Origin: Bacteroidota bacterium
GTDB lineage: Bacteria; Bacteroidota; Bacteroidia; Bacteroidales; Lentimicrobiaceae
Direction of reading: 5' to 3'
DNA length: 6,573 bases
Assembly: GCA_023428585.1 (NCBI GenBank)
Contig: JAEYXG010000014.1
Coordinates: forward strand, 1-6,573
The notes below the pieces were generated by a model. It had not been told where the DNA came from. It searched no databases and worked only from the letters and a program-made list of their open reading frames with translations. Below, piece by piece: positions 1 through 5,434 of this stretch. Both the position numbers and the translations under genes were made by a program. Position 1 is the stretch's first letter, and each line of letters starts with the position of its first letter.

Positions 1-864
1 TGAGATATGCCAACGCCTCCAAAACTCTGCCATATCCCTGGAAAAATACGGAAATGCAAAATTTCTCATAAGGCTGAATCCAAAAAGCCGCGCTGTTCCT
101 ATCGCGATATCAGAGTATCCTGAGAAATCACCATAAATCTGGATGGCGAAGAAAAAAGCTCCCAATAATAGTGTACTGCCTCCGTAATCGGCTGAATTAT
201 TGAATATTTGATTGGCAAGCTGTGCACTATTGTCTGCAATTACTATTTTCTTGAAAAGTCCCCATAGTATTTGTCTTAATCCGTCAATTGCATCGGAATA
301 ATCAAGTTCTCTTTTCCTGAAAAACTGAGGAAGCAGATTGGTTGCCCTTTCTATAGGACCTGCTACCAATTGGGGGAAGAATGTAACAAAAGTTGCAAAT
401 GCAATAAAATCATTGGTTGCTGTTAGCTTCTTTCTATAAATATCAATGGCGTAGCTTAGTGTTTGGAAAGTGTAAAAGCTTATACCAACCGGCAATATCA
501 CGTCAAGGGATCGGGCACTGATCTCTCCTCCGAAGAAAGTAAACGCTTCAACAAAATTATCCAGAAAGAAATTATAATACTTGAAAAAACCAAGCAAACC
601 CAGATTACTAACAATTGATACTGTAAGCAATAACTTTCTCTTCAATGGATTCTCCTGGGTATTCAGTTTCAGCCCTACAAAGTAGTCAACAAATGTGCTG
701 AAGACTAAAAGCGACAGGAATCGCCAATCCCACCATCCATAAAAGATATAACTGGCAATCAAGATCAGAGTGTTCTGAAGTTTGAGATTCCTATTGAATA
801 CAAACCAGTATAAAATAAATACAACCGGGAAAAATATCGCAAAGTCAATGGAGTTGAATAACAT
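1..864 (-). CDS. MBOAT family O-acyltransferase (AlgI/DltB-like), N-terminal part, cut by window edge
   Basis: This is a polytopic inner-membrane O-acyltransferase of the AlgI/DltB/PatA branch of the MBOAT family, which passes acyl (usually acetyl) groups across the membrane for attachment to exported polysaccharide. The visible 288 residues begin MLFNSIDFAIFFP, a typical start for the family. They carry LPVGISFYTFQTLSY (124-138), FFPQLVAGPIER (162-173), IYGDFSGYSDIAIG (243-256) and FWRRWHIS (281-288). The conserved His286 of the WRRWH motif is present. The second, catalytic histidine of the family lies beyond the left edge, as does about 40% of the usual 470-500 residues. Several hydrophobic segments alternate with short loops. 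The start is the ATG at 864-862; the upstream frame is open a little further but has no ATG. It is transcribed away from the polymerase/glycosyltransferase operon. Members usually work with an SGNH/AlgJ/AlgX-like partner encoded nearby, which would be outside this window. Family call is secure; acyl group and acceptor are unknown. Confidence 0.93.
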   Translation of the reverse strand, partial: MLFNSIDFAIFFPVVFILYWFVFNRNLKLQNTLILIASYIFYGWWDWRFLSLLVFSTFVDYFVGLKLNTQENPLKRKLLLTVSIVSNLGLLGFFKYYNFFLDNFVEAFTFFGGEISARSLDVILPVGISFYTFQTLSYAIDIYRKKLTATNDFIAFATFVTFFPQLVAGPIERATNLLPQFFRKRELDYSDAIDGLRQILWGLFKKIVIADNSAQLANQIFNNSADYGGSTLLLGAFFFAIQIYGDFSGYSDIAIGTARLFGFSLMRNFAFPYFSRDMAEFWRRWHIS

Positions 865-941
865 CGCTACGATTAATATTAAAATGTGAGTATGAAATTC
901 TAAACACCGATAATTATAAAATGTTAAGATTCATCTTTAAA

Positions 942-953
942 GAAATTAATTTC
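942..953. repeat. 12-bp perfect palindrome upstream of the MBOAT gene
   Basis: GAAATTAATTTC is its own reverse complement. It lies about 80 bp upstream of the MBOAT start codon within the divergent intergenic region. The position would suit a transcription-factor operator, but short AT-rich palindromes arise often by chance. No second copy was noticed in the window. Confidence 0.4.
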
Positions 954-980
954 CGATTGATCACCTCCCGATAGCTCGCA

Positions 981-1024
981 TGGAATGCACACAAAAAATA
1001 ATTGACAACTGAAATTGGAATGCA
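981..1024. repeat. Pair of 9-bp direct repeats (TGGAATGCA) in the divergent intergenic region
   Basis: TGGAATGCA occurs at 981-989 and again at 1016-1024, with start-to-start spacing of 35 bp. The context after each copy is also similar in part (CAC versus AAT). The pair sits in the middle of the shared upstream region, where paired regulator sites might be expected. A role is inference only. Confidence 0.35.
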
Positions 1025-1244
1025 AATGTGAGCTACACCAACCACAACTATGTTACATGATTCTTTTAAATAATTGCATCATTTTACTTTGTCATCAACG
1101 GCAACACAATAAAATCAATATTTCACATCTCCATTGAACAATATCACCCGGTTTGTCTTTTAAATACCAGAATAAGTGAATATTCCTGTTCCTGGCAGTT
1201 CAGCAAACCAATCTATTTGAACTGTTATGCATTGCTGGTAATAA

Positions 1245-2501
1245 ATGGGTAAAAAACTGATTATTGTTTTCATTGTAATCTCAGCACTAGAGTTATTTAA
1301 CATAACCTTTCTGGGAAGCAACTTCATTAAAATATTCCAACTTGCCGGCATTGCCTTGATGGCTGTGATACTGGTAGTTCAAATGGTTTATCAGAAAGAG
1401 ATTGATTTTCAAAAACACTTTAACCTCGAATTATTGCTAATTCTTGGCGGAGTATTTTTAAGCATGTTTATGGCTCAATGGGGGCATGACCAATCACTTT
1501 CAACAACGTTCATTGCACAGCGATTTATGTATTTCTATCTGGCATATTGGGTTCTTCACTCTATCAAAGCATCTATTGAAGATATAGAAGAACTTATATT
1601 TTGGTTTGGGATCGGTTTTTCAATCCTTTACCTGATTCAATACATGGTTCACCCAACAGTGATTTTTGATGTGCGTATTGCTGAAGTGCGTGAAACAGTC
1701 AGAATATTTTTACCGGGTTTCTTTTTTCTCATTCTTGCATATTTCCTTACGCTGAATCGCCTGTTTGAATCATTCTCTGTTGGAAAACTAATGGCAGTAT
1801 TCCTATTCGTAAGTATAGTAATTCTGATGGGCACGCGACAGGTTATTTTTTCTACCATGCTGTTGACAATCATTAATGTACTTTTCAGCAAGACTATCAA
1901 ATCAAAAATACTGATACTGATGCTGATGGTTTCAATGGTTATTCCAATAATCTTCATTTTCCAGGAGATCTTCATCAGTTTAATTGACTTGTCAAAAGAT
2001 CAAAGTGAAACACTGGAGGAAAATGTCAGACTTAGGGCAGCTGTATTCTTTCTTACCGAGTTATTTCCAAATTCGGCCTCCTATATTACTGGCAATGGAG
2101 CTGATAGCTATAATTCTTCTTACGGGTATATGATACAGATGTATCGTGACACCTATGGGTTTTATCAATCTGATATAGGCTTAATAGGCGATTATGTTCG
2201 TTTTGGGACGTTATTTGCGCTTGGTGCCCTGCTTATTCTGTTTAGAATGATCTTTAGTAAAACAAACACAAGCTACGCCTATTTCAAGTACTTCTACCTT
2301 AGCATTCTACTCACTCTTTTTACTGGCGGGGGGCCTTTTGCACAGGCAGATTCAATTGTGGCCATTTGTTTCACTCTTTACATTATGTATATAGATAAAC
2401 ACGATAGAAGCGTTGCCGATGAAGAAGCAGACATAGAGAATGAACATGAATATGAGCCAAGTGAAGCTTTCAATGATAATCATTATTTGAACAGGAACTA
2501 A
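1245..2501 (+). CDS. Wzy-like O-antigen/exopolysaccharide polymerase or O-antigen ligase-type membrane protein
   Basis: This 418-residue integral membrane protein has about 11-12 hydrophobic segments (for example 4-20, 26-46, 61-77, 117-135, 154-170, 181-195, 221-242, 313-334, 365-383). One large extramembrane loop spans about 243-310, which matches the topology of Wzy polymerases and O-antigen ligases, where the big periplasmic loop forms the active site. Supporting local motifs are GTRQV (196-200) after a membrane segment, GNGADS (283-288) and SDIGLIGDYVRFG (309-321); the DIGxIG stretch before the next helix is common in these families. These proteins join undecaprenyl-linked repeat units, or ligate glycan to acceptor, on the periplasmic face. 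The C-terminal tail (385-410) is strongly acidic, with many Asp/Glu, and probably faces the cytoplasm. The ATG directly follows an in-frame TAA at 1242-1244, so no longer N-terminus with this frame is possible. It is the first gene of the rightward operon, only 3 bp from the next gene. Polymerase versus ligase cannot be decided from sequence alone. Confidence 0.78.
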   Translation: MGKKLIIVFIVISALELFNITFLGSNFIKIFQLAGIALMAVILVVQMVYQKEIDFQKHFNLELLLILGGVFLSMFMAQWGHDQSLSTTFIAQRFMYFYLAYWVLHSIKASIEDIEELIFWFGIGFSILYLIQYMVHPTVIFDVRIAEVRETVRIFLPGFFFLILAYFLTLNRLFESFSVGKLMAVFLFVSIVILMGTRQVIFSTMLLTIINVLFSKTIKSKILILMLMVSMVIPIIFIFQEIFISLIDLSKDQSETLEENVRLRAAVFFLTELFPNSASYITGNGADSYNSSYGYMIQMYRDTYGFYQSDIGLIGDYVRFGTLFALGALLILFRMIFSKTNTSYAYFKYFYLSILLTLFTGGGPFAQADSIVAICFTLYIMYIDKHDRSVADEEADIENEHEYEPSEAFNDNHYLNRN

Positions 2502-2504
2502 CAG

Positions 2505-3434
2505 ATGCAAAATAACATTTCCATAATTATTCCGGTCCATAATAACCTGCGGCACACATCCAACTGCCTCAACACCCTATTCGGTATGTTGTTGGCAAAT
2601 GATCTCACTGAAAGAGTGCACATTATTGTCATTGATGACGGATCATCAGATAATACGGCTGAATGGATAAAAGAGCATTATCCGCAAACCATTGTATTGT
2701 TTGGTGATGGGACATTATGGTGGAGCGGGGCAATCAATATAGGCACAACATTCGCTCTTCAAAAACTAAATTCAGAATATGTAGTTTGGTGGAACAACGA
2801 CATCTCACCCTCTTCCGACTATCTGGTGAATCTGATGCAAATCATTGACTCAAATGGCGTTTATATTGGAGGATCAAAAATTTATTACGCCGATGAACCA
2901 AATAAAATCTGGTCAATGGGCGGAATCTTTAACACAAGGAATGGCAATAAGTATATGATTGGGATGAATGAAATCGACCGGGATCAATATAACGAAGCCA
3001 TTCAGGTTGACTGGCTGCCGGGAATGGGCACTTTTATTCATAAAAGCGTTTTTGATAAAATAGGGTATGTCGACAATAAGAACTTTCCACAATACCACGG
3101 CGACAGTGACTTCACCTTCATGGCTAATCTTGCCGAATATAAAATAATGGTTTACCCTGAACTTAAGATATGGAATGATAAAAGCAATTCCGGGTTAATG
3201 CATCAAAACAGCACCAAACTGCTAATCAGATCCCTAACCGATATAAAATCAAATTACCATATCTTGAAAGATATCAGATTTTATCAGCGATACGCAACCT
3301 CAATATTTGCCTATCAAACCATTGTACATAAATACTGTTACTACATAGGTGGCTTTATAAAGTGGAAGTTTCTGAATCTGATTGGATTATCAAAGAAAGA
3401 ATCCCGACTAAACTCAAATATACCCCTCAATTAA
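2505..3434 (+). CDS. Glycosyltransferase family 2 protein (GT-A fold)
   Basis: This 309-residue protein is a cytoplasmic or membrane-associated inverting glycosyltransferase, expected to add one sugar from a nucleotide-sugar donor to the growing lipid-linked oligosaccharide. It opens with the GT2 nucleotide-binding strand SIIIPVHNN (6-14), followed by IDDGSSDNT (43-51). It then has GDGTLWWSGAINIG (67-80), a signature common in the rhamnosyltransferase-like GT2 subgroup. WNND (96-99) takes the place of the metal-binding DXD. WLPGMGTFIHKSVFDKIG (170-187) forms the acceptor-side region, and YHGDSDF (197-203) supplies the probable catalytic acid residues. No signal peptide is seen; the last 40 residues are basic with aromatic and hydrophobic patches, which may give peripheral membrane contact. 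An AGGAA at 2493-2497, 7 bp before the ATG, overlaps the end of the upstream gene and is the clearest ribosome-binding site in the operon. Family is certain; donor and linkage cannot be read from sequence. Confidence 0.92.
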   Translation: MQNNISIIIPVHNNLRHTSNCLNTLFGMLLANDLTERVHIIVIDDGSSDNTAEWIKEHYPQTIVLFGDGTLWWSGAINIGTTFALQKLNSEYVVWWNNDISPSSDYLVNLMQIIDSNGVYIGGSKIYYADEPNKIWSMGGIFNTRNGNKYMIGMNEIDRDQYNEAIQVDWLPGMGTFIHKSVFDKIGYVDNKNFPQYHGDSDFTFMANLAEYKIMVYPELKIWNDKSNSGLMHQNSTKLLIRSLTDIKSNYHILKDIRFYQRYATSIFAYQTIVHKYCYYIGGFIKWKFLNLIGLSKKESRLNSNIPLN

Positions 3435-3468
3435 TTACCTAAATCAGTAAAAACAATACCTCACTGCA

Positions 3469-4641
3469 ATGGAAGTGTCAATATTAAATGGTGCCGGACA
3501 GTCGGATTACTTGTATGGGTTGGTTTCAGGACTTGCGACTACCAAACTTGATAAGATACGAATACTTGACATAGACCTGGCAGAACCATTCTTTGAGAAG
3601 ATGGATAAAGTTCATTTCCAGAGTGTTTACAAATACCAAAAGAAGGGCACTTCCAGGCTGAAAAAGGCAACCAACATCCTGAACTTCTATTTTCTCCAGT
3701 CAAAGCACCTTCTGGCAACAAAACCAAGAATAATTCACTTTCAGTGGCTTGACCGGTTCTTTTTTACCGATAGAATTCTGCTTCCGGTTATAGCACGCCT
3801 GCGAGGGCATAAGGTAATTCTTACGGTTCACAATGTAAATGCCGGTCAAAGAGACAAAAAGGACTCTTTCTACAACCGTTTTACCTTGCATATGCTCTAT
3901 AATTTATGCAATCATCTTATTGTTCATACTGTCAAGAGCAAGAATGAACTTGTTGAGGAGTTTAATGTCAAGCCCGGTAAAATATCAGTGATCAAGCATG
4001 GAATGAATAATATGGTTTCTACCAAGGGGTTCAGCCAAGAAGTTTCTAGAACTGATTTGGAGATTGGACATTCAAAAAAGGTAATACTCTTCTTTGGCAA
4101 TATTGACTTCTACAAAGGCTTGGATATCCTGATTGAGAGTCTTAATTATCTGTCGGCTAATCTAAAAGAAGAGATAAATCTGCTAATAGCCGGCAATTCA
4201 AAATCAAAAGATTATTTGCGACTCATTAAAGAACAGATTGAAAATTCAGCACTTAAAAAACAGATAATTGCTCATATTCAATTTATACAGGATCAGGACA
4301 TTGAGAAATACTTCATGGCTGCCGACTGTATTATACTTCCTTACAGAGAAATCTATCAATCGGGAGTACTCTTCTTAGCCTATAATTTTGGATTACCTGC
4401 TTTGGCTACAAAGGTTGGGAACTTTGAAAACGACATTATACCAGGTAAAACGGGCTTTTTAATTAGAGAAATTGAAGTAATAAGCATGGCCGAATGCATC
4501 TCCGCCTACTTCAAGTCGCCGCTCTACCTTAATTTAACTGTTAATCGCAATAATATCAGGGAATGGGCATATAGTCAATTTTCATGGGAATTAATCGGAC
4601 AAGAAACGTATAACCTATATCAAAATCAATTCAATAAATGA
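3469..4641 (+). CDS. Glycosyltransferase family 4 protein (GT-B fold)
   Basis: This 390-residue protein has the two-domain layout of retaining GT4 enzymes, which transfer a sugar from an NDP-sugar in the cytoplasm. The N-terminal domain starts with a glycine-containing loop (LNGAGQSDYLYGL, 6-18) and contains the interdomain HNVN (121-124). ISVIKHGMN (172-180) leads into the C-terminal domain. That domain has FFGNIDFYKGLDILIES (208-224), corresponding to the usual G-R-x-x-x-x-K-G phosphate-binding stretch but with no arginine in it; Lys215 is kept. It continues with ADCIILPYREIYQSGVLF (285-302) and GLPALATKVGNFEND (308-322). Glu294 is present, but the second glutamate of the classic E-x7-E motif is replaced by a hydrophobic residue, as in some GT4 subgroups. 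The gene lies 34 bp after the GT2 gene with no clear ribosome-binding site, and its stop codon overlaps the next start as ATGA. Donor and acceptor are unknown. Confidence 0.9.
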   Translation: MEVSILNGAGQSDYLYGLVSGLATTKLDKIRILDIDLAEPFFEKMDKVHFQSVYKYQKKGTSRLKKATNILNFYFLQSKHLLATKPRIIHFQWLDRFFFTDRILLPVIARLRGHKVILTVHNVNAGQRDKKDSFYNRFTLHMLYNLCNHLIVHTVKSKNELVEEFNVKPGKISVIKHGMNNMVSTKGFSQEVSRTDLEIGHSKKVILFFGNIDFYKGLDILIESLNYLSANLKEEINLLIAGNSKSKDYLRLIKEQIENSALKKQIIAHIQFIQDQDIEKYFMAADCIILPYREIYQSGVLFLAYNFGLPALATKVGNFENDIIPGKTGFLIREIEVISMAECISAYFKSPLYLNLTVNRNNIREWAYSQFSWELIGQETYNLYQNQFNK

Positions 4642-5423
4642 CTGTAGCAAGACAAATCTTTCTTAGGAATGATGATGTTAGAAATAAACTTGATAAGGAA
4701 CTTATGAACCTTACTGCCCTTTGCATTAAACATGATGTCCCTATTAGCCATGCTGTAGAACCTGCAAATGTCACTGCTGAAGTTGTCAGTTGGCTAATAG
4801 ATGTCAAAAAACAAAATCCCACATTGATTGAGATTATTCAACATGGGTATGATCACAATAGAAATCAACCCGAAATGAAAATGGAATTTGGAGGCAACCG
4901 ATCATTCAATGATCAACTGGATACATTAAAAAAAGGCAAAGACCTAATGGATAAATACTTTGGCGATCAATGGGATTCCGTATTCACATTTCCATATGGG
5001 ACATACAATGCATACACACTAAAAGCCCTGGATGAACTGGGATATCTTGCAATATCATCAAAAATAAACTATTCTTTAAAGAATAGATTTAAAAACAACC
5101 TGGGCAATTTAATCAACAGGGAATTCTTGCTCAGCAAGAAAATCAGCTATCACAACAAATACAGAAACCACTATAGGTTTAAGGAAATATCGGTATCAGC
5201 CAACCTAATAAAGAGCTATATCGATGCAAACACTGCAAACCACTATTCTAAAAACGACATAATGGCTCAAATTGACCAATCATCCCGCTTCACTTCAGTC
5301 ATTGGAATCCTCTTTCATCACCGATTTCATGGCAATCAGCTCAATATGATTGAAGAGCTTCTTATCGGGTTGAAAGAATCCTATAAGTTCTCAACCATTA
5401 TGAATATTGTGCGTTTAAGTTAA
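4638..5423 (+). CDS. Polysaccharide deacetylase-fold protein, probably cytoplasmic
   Basis: This 261-residue protein resembles the NodB/CE4 polysaccharide deacetylase superfamily. RNDDV (10-14) supplies the Asp pair of motif 1. HGYDH (69-73) keeps the H-x3-H metal pair of motif 2, in a form unlike the usual H-(S/T)-x-x-H. FGGNRSFNDQ (84-93) and LKKGKDLM (97-104) follow, as in related proteins where a gap-free helix comes after motif 2. FTFPYGTYNAYTLKAL (116-131) corresponds to the PxG motif 3, and HHRFH (227-231) near the C-terminus could give the later conserved His. Members remove N- or O-acetyl groups from sugars using a divalent metal. The catalytic Asp occurs within 15 residues of the start and there is no N-terminal hydrophobic segment, so it should stay in the cytoplasm, unlike exported PgaB-type enzymes. 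Its ATG overlaps the GT4 stop by 4 bp (ATGA), suggesting coupled translation. Substrate is unknown; loss of activity or a different hydrolase role is possible. Confidence 0.8.
   Translation: MTVARQIFLRNDDVRNKLDKELMNLTALCIKHDVPISHAVEPANVTAEVVSWLIDVKKQNPTLIEIIQHGYDHNRNQPEMKMEFGGNRSFNDQLDTLKKGKDLMDKYFGDQWDSVFTFPYGTYNAYTLKALDELGYLAISSKINYSLKNRFKNNLGNLINREFLLSKKISYHNKYRNHYRFKEISVSANLIKSYIDANTANHYSKNDIMAQIDQSSRFTSVIGILFHHRFHGNQLNMIEELLIGLKESYKFSTIMNIVRLS
5069..5086. repeat. 18-bp perfect palindrome inside the deacetylase-like gene
   Basis: CTATTCTTTAAAGAATAG is its own reverse complement over all 18 bases. It lies within the coding region for residues 144-150 of the deacetylase-like protein. A second near-palindrome with the same TTCTT...AAGAA outer arms lies 37 bp downstream. 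It could be a protein-binding site or fold in the mRNA, but a chance origin in AT-rich sequence is not excluded. Confidence 0.5.
5124..5140. repeat. 17-bp palindrome with one-base centre inside the deacetylase-like gene
   Basis: TTCTTGCT and AGCAAGAA are perfect inverted 8-bp arms around a single C at 5132. The arms share TTCTT/AAGAA with the 18-bp palindrome just upstream. As RNA it could form a short hairpin once the central bases open into a loop. It has no T-run after it and lies inside a coding region, so it is not a standard terminator. Confidence 0.4.
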
Positions 5424-5434
5424 AACACCACTAA

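Larger units (their letters stand above)
865..1244. other. Divergent intergenic region between MBOAT gene and polysaccharide operon
   Basis: This 380-bp AT-rich region separates two divergently oriented genes, so promoters for both should lie here. I found no convincing coding sequence: the open frame overlapping its right end on the minus strand runs through the polymerase gene and has no recognisable content. No exact Bacteroidota -7 box (TAnnTTTG) was found. The nearest forward match is TACTTTG at 1085-1091, one base short in spacing. The nearest minus-strand arrangement is TTTG (complement of 1023-1026) followed by TATTTTTTG (complement of 992-1000). Neither is strong enough to call. The region also holds a 12-bp palindrome and a spaced 9-bp direct repeat, listed separately. 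No terminator-like GC-rich hairpin with a T-run was seen, as expected between divergent genes. Confidence 0.7.

Noticed and set aside
992..1026. Possible minus-strand promoter for the MBOAT gene: TTTG, 22 bp, then TATTTTTTG.
   Set aside because: The -7 element has a 3-base rather than 2-base gap compared with TAnnTTTG, and A/T-rich DNA gives such matches freely. Not supported enough to list as a promoter.
1085..1091. Possible forward -7 box TACTTTG for the polysaccharide operon.
   Set aside because: It is one base shorter than TAnnTTTG and has no TTG at a suitable distance upstream.
1649..1975. A 108-codon minus-strand open frame opposite the Wzy-like gene.
   Set aside because: It is antisense to a well-supported membrane-protein gene; its Ile/Lys-rich translation is what reverse-complemented hydrophobic codons produce.
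3259..3274. Inverted repeat ATATCTT-GA-AAGATAT in the GT2 gene.
   Set aside because: AT-rich, short arms and inside a coding region with no T-run; it is not a terminator and serves only as a guide to the chance background.
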